Shown: one piece after another, positions 43,645 to 51,837 of the stretch
Layout of the letters: every line of letters starts with the position of its first letter
Numbering within the stretch: the first letter of the stretch is position 1
Assembly: GCF_020564935.1 (NCBI RefSeq)
Contig: NZ_JAJCXB010000043.1
Span: 1-64,000, forward strand
Origin: Streptomyces pinistramenti
GTDB taxonomy: Bacteria > Actinomycetota > Actinomycetes > Streptomycetales > Streptomycetaceae
Direction: 5' to 3'
Length of the DNA: 64,000 nt
The notes under the pieces: generated by a model
Database searches by the model: none
The model's input: the letters and a program-made list of their open reading frames with translations, nothing else
Told to the model about the DNA's origin: nothing
Position numbers and translations under genes: made by a program

Positions 43645-46600
43645 ATGTACGAGCTGTCCAGGGTCCGCCTCTACTCCATCGGACCCGCCGGCGCGCGCTA
43701 CGCCGACACCGTGCTCGACCTGCGCGGCGTCGGCGCGCCCGTGCCGCAACCAGCCCCGGCGCAGGCGGACTTCTTCGAGGACGAACCGGTCGGCCCGCCG
43801 CGCCGCCCGGCCCCGGCAGGCGTCCTCTTCCTGGAGAACGGCGGCGGCAAGTCCGTCCTGCTCAAGCTGATCTTCTCGGTCATGCTGCCGGGCCACCGCA
43901 ACACCCTCGGCGGCGCCAGCTCCGGCGTACTGCGCAAATTCCTGCTCGCCGACGACTGCGGACACGTCGCCCTGGAATGGCAGCACACCCTCACCGGCGA
44001 GAGCGTCGTGGTCGGCAAGGCCAGCGAGTGGCGCGGCCGGCAGGTCTCCAACGACCCGCGCAAGTTCGCCGAAGCCTGGTACAGCTTCCGCCCGGGGCCC
44101 GGCATGAGCCTGGACTCCCTGCCCGTCGCCGAGGCCACCGTCGTCCGGCCCCGGCAGGCGAACGGCGAGGGCTCATCGGGCGCCCAGGGCCGCCGCCGCA
44201 CGATGAAGGGCTTCCGCGACGTCCTGACCGAGGCCGGCAAGAACTACCCCAACCTCGACGTCGTCTGGGAAGAGGTGCATGAACGCTGGAACGAACACCT
44301 CGGCGACCTCGGCCTGGACCCCGAACTCTTCCGCTACCAGCGGGAGATGAACGCCGACGAGGGCGAGGCCGCGGGACTCTTCGCGGTCAAGAACGACTCC
44401 GACTTCACCGACCTGCTGCTGCGCGCCGTCACCGACACCCGGGACACCGACGGCCTCGCCGACCTCGTCCACGGCTTCGCGCACAAGCTCGGCAGGCGCG
44501 CCGAGCTCACCGCCGAGCGGGAGTTCACCGCGGGCTCCCTCGACCTCCTCTCCAGGATCGCGGAAGCCGCCGAACTGCGCGAGCACGCCCGCCAGGTGCA
44601 CGCCGGGGCCGAGCGGCGCACCCGTACCCTCGCCCAGCAGCTGCACGCCCGCGGCACCGAGGAGCGCGGCCGCGCCGCCGAACTGGCCGAGCAGGTCGCC
44701 ACCGCCGCCCACCGCGTCACCGAAGCCGAACGCACCCGCGAGCGCCGCTCCCTGGTCTCCGCCGAAATCGCCTACCGCCACGCCTCGCTGGCGCTCGCGG
44801 CCGCCGAGAAGGGCGCGGCGGCCCAGCGCCGCGAACTGAACGACGCCCGCACCCTCCACAGCGCCTGGCAGGCCGCCGAGACCGCGCTGCGCCACCGCGC
44901 GGCCGCCGACCGCTCCGCCCGCGTCGCCGTCGCCATCCGCGAGGCCGAGCGGGACGCCGCGCCGGCCCTGGCCGCCCGCGCCACCGCCGCCGCCGACCTC
45001 GTCCGCGCGCTGCCCCCCGCGGCCGAAGCAGGCGAACAGCTCGCCAACGAAGAGGAGGAGCGCTCCGCCGCACTCCAGGAGGCCGGCGAGGCCGCGCACC
45101 GCGACGCCACCGCCGCCGCCACCCACGCCCAGCGCGCCCGCAGCGAGGCCGACCACCTCAAGCAGCGGCTCGCCGAGGTCGCCCAGGAGACCGCAGAGGC
45201 GGTGCAGGCCGGCTGGCTGGACGACAGCGCGCCGGACGCCGACCCGGCCCGTGCCGCGCTCGCCGCGTCCGACGCCGAGAAGAGCGCGGTCGCCGCCTGG
45301 GACACCGCCCGCGAGACGGCCCGGCAGAACACCGACCGGGCCCGCGAGGCCGCCGCCCGGCACGCCGCGGCCGAACTCGCCGCCGCCCGCGCCGATGACG
45401 CGGCCCAGGCCGCCGGCCGTGCCCACGACGCCGAGCGGGCCGCCGCCGAGGCGATCGGCGCCGCACCGCGCCTCGCCGAACTCCTCGGCCTGCCGCAGGC
45501 CCGCGCGGGTGTACCGGGCCCGCGCACCCCGGCGGCCGACGACGGCGGCCCGGCCCGTACGGCGTCCGCCCCCGCTTCGGAGGCCGGAACCGGACCGCTG
45601 ACCGCCGAGGAGCTGGACCGCAACGCCGACGCGCTGCACGAACTCCTCGAAGGGGGCGTCGGCGCCGCCGAGCGGCAGCTGTTCGACCTGCGCACCGCGG
45701 CCGCCGACGACTCCCGGATCCTGGGCGCGCTCGGCGACGGCGGCCTGCTGCCCCCGGGGCCCGACGTCCTGGCGGCCGTGGAATACCTCGGCGAGCACGG
45801 CGTCCCCGCGCTGCCCGGCTGGCGCTACCTCGCCCAGTCCGTCGACCCCGCCGACCACGCCAGGGTGCTCGCCGCCCGCCCCGAACTGGTCGACGGCGTC
45901 ATCATCACCGACCCCGCCACCCACGCACGGGCCCGCGAGATCCTCGCCCAGGCCGCGCTGCTGCCCCGCTCCGCCGTCGCCGTCGGCACCTCGGCGGCGC
46001 TGCTCGCCCCCACCCCCGCACCGGACGGCCAGGACACCGGCGTCTTCCTGGTCCCGCCGAACCCGGCGATGCACGACGAATCCGCGGCCGACGAGGAACG
46101 CCAGGCCCTGCGCGCCCGCGCCGTCGAGCGGGACGACGAGATCCGCGCGCTCGCCGCGCGGCTGGCCGGGGACCGCGCGCTGGCCGCCCGGCTCGGCTCC
46201 TGGCGCAGCGGCTGCCCGGCCGGCCACCTCGCCGAACTGGCCGCCGCCGCCGAACGGACCCGTACCGCGGCCGGCGAGGCGGCCGCCGAGCTGGCCGAGG
46301 CCCGTGCCGCGCGCACCGTGGCCGACGAGGCCGCAGCCGAGGCCGTCCGGGTCCGCGACGCACGCCAGGAGACCGCGCAGCGCGCCCGCCGTGCCGCCGA
46401 CATCCTGGCCGGCCTCGCCCACCGGCTGCGCGAACGCGCCGGATGGCAGTCCAGGCTCCGCGAACTCGCCGACGAAGCGGCCGAGTTCGAGGGCCGCGCC
46501 GAGGAGTGCGTGGACCGCGCCCGTGCCGCCGACGAGGACCGCAGGGCCGCCCAGCGCGCCGCCGACGACGCCCGCCGCACCGCCCGCGCGCTGCGCTCCG

Positions 46601-48360
46601 AGCGCGCCGAGATCGCCGGAGTGCCGGACGATCTCGGCGAGGCACCCGAGGGCGCGAGCGCGTCGCTCCCGGCGCTGCGCGAGGCGTACCGCGCCGCGTC
46701 CCAGCTCTACGAAAAGGTGGGGGTCGGCGCCGACCTGCGCGCCGAACAGGCCCGCGCCGAGGGCGACGAGAGCGCCGCACTCGCCGAGCTGAACCGCCTC
46801 ACCAACAAGGTCCGCACCCGCGCCGAGACGCTCCTGGAGAGTCCGGACGCGGCCGACGGGCCGTCCCGGCAGGCCGCCGCGGCCCGCGCCGAGTCCCTCG
46901 TCCAGATGCTGGAGACCCGGGCGTCCGCGGCCAGCGAGCAACTGGGCAGGCTGCGCGGCGAGGCCGAGCGGCTGGCGCCCGCCGACGGCGAGGCGCACAC
47001 CGAACTCCCCGACGGCATGGTCCCCGCCGACGCGGAGCGCGCCAAGGAGCTGCTGCGCACGGCGGGCGGCGAACTGGCCACCGCCACCGAGGCGTTGGAG
47101 GCCGCCCGCGCCCGGCACGACGAACTGCTGCACGGCCACCGCGCCGCCGAGGACGCGGCCGGCGGCTTCGAGGAGACCGCGGCGCTGCTGCGCGACCTGC
47201 TGCGTGATCAGCAGGCCGCGGACGACCCGGCGGCCGAGCGACCCGAGCCGTACGCCGGACGGCTGGAGGAGGGCCGCCGCGCCGCCGCCGAGTCCCGCCG
47301 CTCGCTGCGCGGCTGCGCCGCCGACCTCTCGTCCGCCGACGCCGCGGTCCGCGAGGCGAGCGACATCCTCGTACGGCACGCCAACTCCACCCGCTACGAA
47401 CAGGTCCGCACCCCCGCGCGCCAGCAGATCCGCGAGCTGCCGGCGGCCGCGCTGCCCGACCACGCGGCCAAGTGGGCGGAGGCGTTCGCGCCCCGGCTGC
47501 GGGTGCTCACCGACGAGCTGGAGCAGCTGGAGCGCAACCGCGACAGCATCGTCGACCGGCTGCGCGGTCTGGTGGAGTCCTCGCTGACGACGCTGCGCTC
47601 CGCCCAGCGGCTCTCCCGGCTCCCCGAGGGCCTCGGCGAGTGGTCGGGCCAGGAGTTCCTCCGGATCCGCTTCGAGGATCCGGACCAGGCCACGCTCACC
47701 GAGCGTCTCGGCGAGGTCATCGACGAGGCCACCCGCGCGGCCGTGAAGAAGAACAGTGACCTGCGCAGGGACGGCATGTCCCTGCTGCTGCGCGGGGTCG
47801 GCGCGGCGCTCCAGCCGCGCGGCGTGGCAGTGGAGATCCTCAAGCCGGACGCGGTGCTGCGCGCCGAGCGGGTGCCGGTCGGGCAGATGGGCGACGTCTT
47901 CTCCGGCGGGCAGCTGCTGACCGCGGCCATCGCCCTGTACTGCACGATGGCCGCGCTGCGCAGCAACGACCGGGGCCGCGACAAGCAGCGGCACGCCGGC
48001 ACCCTGTTCCTCGACAACCCCATCGGCCGCGCCAACGCCACGTACCTGCTGGAGCTCCAGCGGGCCGTCGCGGACGCGCTCGGCGTCCAGCTGCTCTACA
48101 CCACCGGCCTCTTCGACACCACCGCGCTCGCCGAGTTCCCGCTGGTCATCCGGCTGCGCAACGACGCCGACCTGCGGGCGGGCCTGAAGTACATCAGCGT
48201 CGAGGAGCACCTGCGGCCCGGCCTGCCGCAGCAGGATCCGGCCGAGGAGGCGGTGCACGGCCAGATCACCGCGACCCGGATGTACCGCCGCCCGGAAGAG
48301 CCGCAGGAGCAGCCGGATCCGTCGGCCGCCGACCCGGGCCGGGGGGACGCCGGACGCTGA
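43645..48360 (+). CDS. SMC-like coiled-coil ATPase (MukB/JetC-like), Walker B DN variant
   Basis: 1571 aa, the largest gene here. Walker A is FLENGGGKS (62-70, K69) in an N-terminal head of ~240 residues. Long Ala/Glu/Arg-rich coiled coils span ~240-690 and ~815-1330. Between them lies a globular hinge-like domain (~690-810: LGDGGLLPPG, GVIITDPATHARA). The C-terminal head has signature FSGGQLLTAA (1419-1428) and Walker B TLFLDNP with D1457-N1458, where SMC, Rad50 and MukB proteins have D-E. The geometry is that of an SMC dimer subunit. It closely follows the kite-like gene and ends at a hairpin. No nuclease (JetD) gene follows. Confidence 0.8.
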   Translation: MYELSRVRLYSIGPAGARYADTVLDLRGVGAPVPQPAPAQADFFEDEPVGPPRRPAPAGVLFLENGGGKSVLLKLIFSVMLPGHRNTLGGASSGVLRKFLLADDCGHVALEWQHTLTGESVVVGKASEWRGRQVSNDPRKFAEAWYSFRPGPGMSLDSLPVAEATVVRPRQANGEGSSGAQGRRRTMKGFRDVLTEAGKNYPNLDVVWEEVHERWNEHLGDLGLDPELFRYQREMNADEGEAAGLFAVKNDSDFTDLLLRAVTDTRDTDGLADLVHGFAHKLGRRAELTAEREFTAGSLDLLSRIAEAAELREHARQVHAGAERRTRTLAQQLHARGTEERGRAAELAEQVATAAHRVTEAERTRERRSLVSAEIAYRHASLALAAAEKGAAAQRRELNDARTLHSAWQAAETALRHRAAADRSARVAVAIREAERDAAPALAARATAAADLVRALPPAAEAGEQLANEEEERSAALQEAGEAAHRDATAAATHAQRARSEADHLKQRLAEVAQETAEAVQAGWLDDSAPDADPARAALAASDAEKSAVAAWDTARETARQNTDRAREAAARHAAAELAAARADDAAQAAGRAHDAERAAAEAIGAAPRLAELLGLPQARAGVPGPRTPAADDGGPARTASAPASEAGTGPLTAEELDRNADALHELLEGGVGAAERQLFDLRTAAADDSRILGALGDGGLLPPGPDVLAAVEYLGEHGVPALPGWRYLAQSVDPADHARVLAARPELVDGVIITDPATHARAREILAQAALLPRSAVAVGTSAALLAPTPAPDGQDTGVFLVPPNPAMHDESAADEERQALRARAVERDDEIRALAARLAGDRALAARLGSWRSGCPAGHLAELAAAAERTRTAAGEAAAELAEARAARTVADEAAAEAVRVRDARQETAQRARRAADILAGLAHRLRERAGWQSRLRELADEAAEFEGRAEECVDRARAADEDRRAAQRAADDARRTARALRSERAEIAGVPDDLGEAPEGASASLPALREAYRAASQLYEKVGVGADLRAEQARAEGDESAALAELNRLTNKVRTRAETLLESPDAADGPSRQAAAARAESLVQMLETRASAASEQLGRLRGEAERLAPADGEAHTELPDGMVPADAERAKELLRTAGGELATATEALEAARARHDELLHGHRAAEDAAGGFEETAALLRDLLRDQQAADDPAAERPEPYAGRLEEGRRAAAESRRSLRGCAADLSSADAAVREASDILVRHANSTRYEQVRTPARQQIRELPAAALPDHAAKWAEAFAPRLRVLTDELEQLERNRDSIVDRLRGLVESSLTTLRSAQRLSRLPEGLGEWSGQEFLRIRFEDPDQATLTERLGEVIDEATRAAVKKNSDLRRDGMSLLLRGVGAALQPRGVAVEILKPDAVLRAERVPVGQMGDVFSGGQLLTAAIALYCTMAALRSNDRGRDKQRHAGTLFLDNPIGRANATYLLELQRAVADALGVQLLYTTGLFDTTALAEFPLVIRLRNDADLRAGLKYISVEEHLRPGLPQQDPAEEAVHGQITATRMYRRPEEPQEQPDPSAADPGRGDAGR

Positions 48361-48363
48361 CCA

Positions 48364-48410
48364 GGCCGGGCCGCCACCACGGACGTGCGCGCCGTGGGTG
48401 CCGCCCGGCC
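48364..48410. terminator. Hairpin between SMC-like gene and mscR
   Basis: GGCCGGGC (48364-48371) pairs perfectly with GCCCGGCC (48403-48410). An inner imperfect stem, CACCACGG against CCGTGGGTG, extends it. It sits between two convergent stop codons and is probably bidirectional. Confidence 0.65.
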
Positions 48411-48418
48411 CGCAGGTC

Positions 48419-49504
48419 TCACAGGACGACGACCGAGCGGAGCACTTCGCCGCGGCGCATCTTGGCGAAGGCCGATTCGAGGTCCGCGAGGCCGATGGTC
48501 TCCGAGACGAACCGCTCCAGGTTGAGCTTGCCGCTGAGGTGCAGGTCGATCAGGACGGGGAAGTCGCGGCTGGGCAGACAGTCGCCGTACCAGGACGACT
48601 TGAGGGCGCCGCCGCGCCCGAAGAGGTCGATCAGCGGGAGTTCGACCCGCATGTCCGGGTCCGGGACGCCTACTTGGACCAGGGTGCCCGCCAGGTCGCG
48701 CATGTAGAACGCCTGCCGGTAGGTCTCCGGCCGCCCGACCGCGTCGATCACGACGTCCGCGCCGTGCCCCGAGGTGAGCGCGCGGACCGCCTCGACGGGG
48801 TCGGTGCCACGGGAGTTGACGGTGTCGGTGGCGCCGAAGTGCTCGGCGGCGTCCAGCTTCCCGCCGTCGATGTCGACCGCGATCACCCGGCGGGCGCCGG
48901 CCCGTGAGGCGCCGGCGATGGCGGCGTTGCCGACCCCGCCGCAGCCGATCACGGCGACGGTGTCCCCGCTGCCGACGCCCCCGGTGTGCACGGCCGCGCC
49001 GTAGCCGGCCATCACCCCGCAGCCGATCAGGCCCGCGGCTTCGGGGCGCGCCGCCGGGTCGACCTTCACGGCCTGCCCCGCGGCCACCAGGGTCTTCTCG
49101 GCGAACGCCCCGATGCCCAGGGCGGGGGTCAGTTCGGTGCCGTCCAGCAGGGTCATCGGCTGGGTGGCGTTGCGGGAGTCGAAGCAGTACCAGGGGCGGC
49201 CGCGGCGGCAGGAGCGGCACTGGCCGCAGGGCGCCCGCCAGGCGAGCACCACATAGTCGCCGGGCGCGAGGTCCGCGACACCGGGCCCGACGGCCTCGAT
49301 GACGCCGGCCGCTTCGTGGCCGAGCAGGTAGGGGAAGTCGTCGCCGATCGCGCCGTCGCGGTAGTGCAGGTCGGTGTGGCACACCCCGCATGCCTGGACG
49401 GCCACGAGCACTTCGCCGGGACCGGGGTCGGGCACGAGGATCGGCAGCACCTCGACGGGTGCGCCCTTTTTGACGGCGATGACGGCGCGGGCTTCGTGCG
49501 GCAT
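48419..49504 (-). CDS. mscR: S-(hydroxymethyl)mycothiol dehydrogenase
   Basis: 361 aa zinc-dependent medium-chain dehydrogenase. Catalytic zinc ligands are C39 and H63/E64 with CHTD at 42-45; structural zinc is bound by C93, C96, C99 and C107; the NAD-binding motif is AVIGCGGVGNAA (~185). The C-terminus (GALKSSWYGDCLP, then RFVSETIGL) closely resembles mycobacterial MscR/AdhE2. It oxidises the formaldehyde adduct of mycothiol and can reduce S-nitrosomycothiol. The MBL-fold hydrolase usually found beside it is absent; an IclR regulator and a Rieske protein are close instead. Confidence 0.82.
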   Translation of the reverse strand: MPHEARAVIAVKKGAPVEVLPILVPDPGPGEVLVAVQACGVCHTDLHYRDGAIGDDFPYLLGHEAAGVIEAVGPGVADLAPGDYVVLAWRAPCGQCRSCRRGRPWYCFDSRNATQPMTLLDGTELTPALGIGAFAEKTLVAAGQAVKVDPAARPEAAGLIGCGVMAGYGAAVHTGGVGSGDTVAVIGCGGVGNAAIAGASRAGARRVIAVDIDGGKLDAAEHFGATDTVNSRGTDPVEAVRALTSGHGADVVIDAVGRPETYRQAFYMRDLAGTLVQVGVPDPDMRVELPLIDLFGRGGALKSSWYGDCLPSRDFPVLIDLHLSGKLNLERFVSETIGLADLESAFAKMRRGEVLRSVVVL

Positions 49505-49645
49505 GTCTCACTCCTAAACAGCGCCTGCGGCAGGGCAGGGCGGATGCGCGCGTGGAGTCGGCACAGGTGCCTGTGAGGGGTTGGAGTGGTGCGCTGCAAA
49601 GAGAACGGGCAGCGGCGGGCGACTCTCCGCCCACCCTCGGTGTTG

Positions 49646-49673
49646 CCCATGACGCGTTATGTTGCGCCATGGG
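49646..49673. promoter_or_regulatory. Dyad upstream of mscR, possible IclR site
   Basis: CCCATG (49646-49651) and CATGGG (49668-49673) flank ACGCGTTATGTTGCGC. The inner words GCGTTAT and TGTTGCGC also occur around the dyad at 50646-50666 in the neighbouring IclR promoter, suggesting one regulator reads both regions. It is about 140 bp before mscR. Confidence 0.4.
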
Positions 49674-49740
49674 AGACATGCTGGAAGTCCGTCACCGATC
49701 CGTCAAGAGGTGACTTTTCCCGGCGTGGTCCGACACGCCG

Positions 49741-50547
49741 TCAACCCGCGTAGCCCATCCGCCGGGAGAGATCGGCCGCCGCCTTGGCGGATCGTTCCGC
49801 CAGCTCCGGCAGCAGTGGCCGCTCCATCCGGTAGGCGGGCCCCGAGACGCCGATCGCGCCGATCACCGCGCCGTCGTGCGCCCGCACCGGCGCCGCCACC
49901 GCGTTGAGGCCGATCTCCAACTCCTCGGTGGAGCAGGCGAATCCGTCATCGAACGCACCGGTCAGCTGCTCGCGCAGACCGGCCGCCGTGGTGAGCGTGT
50001 ACTCGGTGAACCGCGGCAGCTTGCGCGCCACCAGGCTCTCCCTGCGCTCCCGCGGCAGATGCGCGAGCAGCACCTTGCCGCTCGCGGTGGCGTGCAACGG
50101 CGTACGCCGGCCCAGCCAGTTGTACGCGGTGACCGCGGCCGCGCCCCTGGCCTGCATGATGTTCACCGCCGCATCGCCGTCCAGGACCGCGATGTTGGCG
50201 GTCTCCCCGGTGTCGTCGGCGAGCGCCCGGCACACCGGCTGGCCCTCCTGGGAGATGTCGAGCCGGATGGCCGCGGCGCCCGCCAGGCGCAGTACGCCGG
50301 CGCCCAGGAAGTACTTCCCGCGCTCCTTCTCCTGCTCCACCAGGCCGCGGTTCTCCAGCACTCCCAGGATCCGGAAGGCCGTCGACTTGTGGACGCCCAA
50401 CTCCTCGGACAGCTCGGTCACTCCGGCCTCGCCGAGGCGGGCGAGGATCTCCAGCACGCTCACCGCGCGGTCCACGGACTGGACGGATCCCGCCCCTCCG
50501 CGCCGCTCGTCGGACCGGTCGTCTGCGGTTTCGCTCGTGTTCGACAT
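49741..50547 (-). CDS. IclR family transcriptional regulator
   Basis: 268 aa from the ATG at 50547; an upstream ATG adds 17 residues. The winged helix-turn-helix spans ~25-85 (SVDRAVSVLEILARLGEAGVTELSEELGVHKSTAFRIL). The C-terminal IclR effector domain (~100-265) contains HATASGKVLLAHL and a VAAPVRAHDGAVIGAIGVSGP core. IclR proteins sense small carboxylic or aromatic compounds. It lies between mscR and a divergent Rieske gene, with related repeat elements on both sides, so it may control both. Confidence 0.9.
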   Translation of the reverse strand: MSNTSETADDRSDERRGGAGSVQSVDRAVSVLEILARLGEAGVTELSEELGVHKSTAFRILGVLENRGLVEQEKERGKYFLGAGVLRLAGAAAIRLDISQEGQPVCRALADDTGETANIAVLDGDAAVNIMQARGAAAVTAYNWLGRRTPLHATASGKVLLAHLPRERRESLVARKLPRFTEYTLTTAAGLREQLTGAFDDGFACSTEELEIGLNAVAAPVRAHDGAVIGAIGVSGPAYRMERPLLPELAERSAKAAADLSRRMGYAG

Positions 50548-50640
50548 GGGTCTTCGTGTCACCACCCGGTGGCCCCTGAGGGGCACGTCTGAGGGCATCT
50601 GCCGGGAGGCTCTTGACGGCCCGCTCCCCGGCTTGGATTC

Positions 50641-50671
50641 TGTTGCGCATCGCGCTCTGCGATGCGTTATT
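50641..50671. promoter_or_regulatory. Dyad in iclR-Rieske promoter region
   Basis: CGCATCGC (50646-50653), loop GCTCT and GCGATGCG (50659-50666) form a perfect 8-bp inverted repeat, preceded by TGTTG and followed by TTATTC. It lies 44 bp before the Rieske ATG and about 95 bp before the IclR ATG, as expected for an operator of the divergent pair. Confidence 0.5.
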
Positions 50672-50709
50672 CAAAACGCCATGATACCGATCAGCGCGAG
50701 GGGGGCCAG

Positions 50710-51042
50710 ATGATTCCCGTCTGCCGTATCGAAGATCTGCCCGTGGGCGAGTCCCTGCGGATCACCGTCGACGACCACACACCGGCGATTGCCGTCTTCC
50801 ACGCCGAGGACGGCGGCTTCTACGCCGTCGACGACCTGTGCAGCCACCAGGACGCCTCGCTCTCCGACGGCTTCGTGGAAGGCTGCTACGTCGAATGCCC
50901 GCTGCACGCCGCCCTGTTCGACCTGCGCACCGGGGCGCCGAGCTGCCTGCCGGCCCGCCGCCCGGTGCGCACGCACGACGTCACCGTCCTGGACGGCATG
51001 GTCCACGTGCGGCCTGCGGTGCGCGAAGAGGCGGTGGCCTGA
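50710..51042 (+). CDS. Rieske [2Fe-2S] ferredoxin
   Basis: 110 aa from an ATG with GCGAGGGGGCC upstream. The Rieske cluster ligands are complete: C44-x-H46 and C63-x2-H66. Small proteins of this type are the ferredoxin component of three-component ring-hydroxylating dioxygenases or accept electrons for P450s. No oxygenase, ferredoxin reductase or P450 gene is adjacent, so its partner must be encoded elsewhere. Its divergent IclR neighbour and nearby mscR suggest a link to demethylation that yields formaldehyde, which is speculative. Confidence 0.9.
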   Translation: MIPVCRIEDLPVGESLRITVDDHTPAIAVFHAEDGGFYAVDDLCSHQDASLSDGFVEGCYVECPLHAALFDLRTGAPSCLPARRPVRTHDVTVLDGMVHVRPAVREEAVA

Positions 51043-51054
51043 GAGGGCGAGCGG

Positions 51055-51453
51055 TCAGGCGGCCGCGCGGTCGACCTGCGGCGGGCCGTCCCCCGGCTCC
51101 CTGCGGGCCCGCCGGCGGGCCTCCTTCCGGGCCTGCCGGCGCTCGCGGCGCAACTGCCGTGCCGTACTGCTCGGCTGCGACTGCACGCCGTAGCGCTGCA
51201 CCCACACCTGCCGGGTCACCCAGACGTCCAGCACCCCCCAGGTCGCGACCACCGTGCTGGCGACCGTGCTGATCACCGCGGGAAACGCCAGCCAGGAACC
51301 GGCCAGCGCACTCAGGAACGCCACCATCGCCTGGATCAGGGTGAGCGCCACGATGATCACCGCGCGCACCGCGGCCGTACGCACCGGATCGGCCATCCGG
51401 CGCCGGGCCGCCGGTTCCTCCTGCCACAGCGGGTGGTTGCCGGATTCCCTCAA
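51055..51453 (-). CDS. Small membrane protein of unknown function
   Basis: 132 aa. Two hydrophobic segments (~25-48, AVRAVIIVALTLIQAMVAFL, and ~50-75) are followed by a very basic C-terminal tail (RQLRRERRQARKEARRRARR). An in-frame ATG at residue 20 (MADPVRTAA) is an alternative start. I do not recognise the family. The basic tail is probably cytoplasmic and could bind phospholipid or nucleic acid. It is convergent with the Rieske gene with only 12 bp between them. Confidence 0.65.
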   Translation of the reverse strand: MRESGNHPLWQEEPAARRRMADPVRTAAVRAVIIVALTLIQAMVAFLSALAGSWLAFPAVISTVASTVVATWGVLDVWVTRQVWVQRYGVQSQPSSTARQLRRERRQARKEARRRARREPGDGPPQVDRAAA

Positions 51454-51837
51454 CGCGTCACACTCCCCGTACCGTCGCGCCTGTCAGGACCCTGGGTCCG
51501 CGCCCGGCTCGCGCCCGGCGCACGCCCGGAGCCGCGCCTCGTCCTGCCGGCCGCCCCGGGGTCCGCCGCCATCGTCGCCCAAGGGGGCGCCGCCGTGTTA
51601 CCCGGGGTGGAGGAAAACCGGCCAGCCGCCCGGCCGTCGGCCGGATAGTGGTGGGCCTGCGGTGGTCCGATGCACGGGTGGCTTGTCCGGGAATCGACGG
51701 ACAAGCCGTGACGATCCCGCCGGTGCCCGCGGCCGACCTCCGGCCAAGTCTTCGGGTTGGCCGGTCGGCAGTAGTAGGCTCACGCCGTTTGTTGACGGAA
51801 CACCACCCCCGGGAGCCGGGGTTGACTAGGGGAGGCC
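51454..51837. other. Intergenic region (384 bp) upstream of cvnA
   Basis: No convincing gene is present. CCGGCCAA (51740-51747) and TTGGCCGG (51757-51764) form an 8-bp hairpin with a 9-nt loop, extended outward by GCCGA/TCGGC. It is 74 bp before the cvnA ATG, followed by a -10-like TAGGCT at 51774-51779. These could be the cvnA operator and promoter. GAGCCGGGGTTGACTAGGGGAGGCC precedes the ATG and includes its ribosome site. Confidence 0.4.

Noticed and set aside
44173..48258. 1361-codon open frame on the minus strand
   Set aside because: It is the complement of the SMC-like gene. High G+C in third positions keeps the antisense frame open; its Gly/Val-rich composition and lack of motifs mark it as a shadow.
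48361..49504. Possible JetD nuclease after the SMC-like gene
   Set aside because: The only gene there is mscR, on the opposite strand, with clear dehydrogenase zinc and NAD motifs.
49505..49740. Small gene or tRNA in the mscR-iclR gap
   Set aside because: No cloverleaf or coding pattern is visible; the region contains only the dyad and short open frames.
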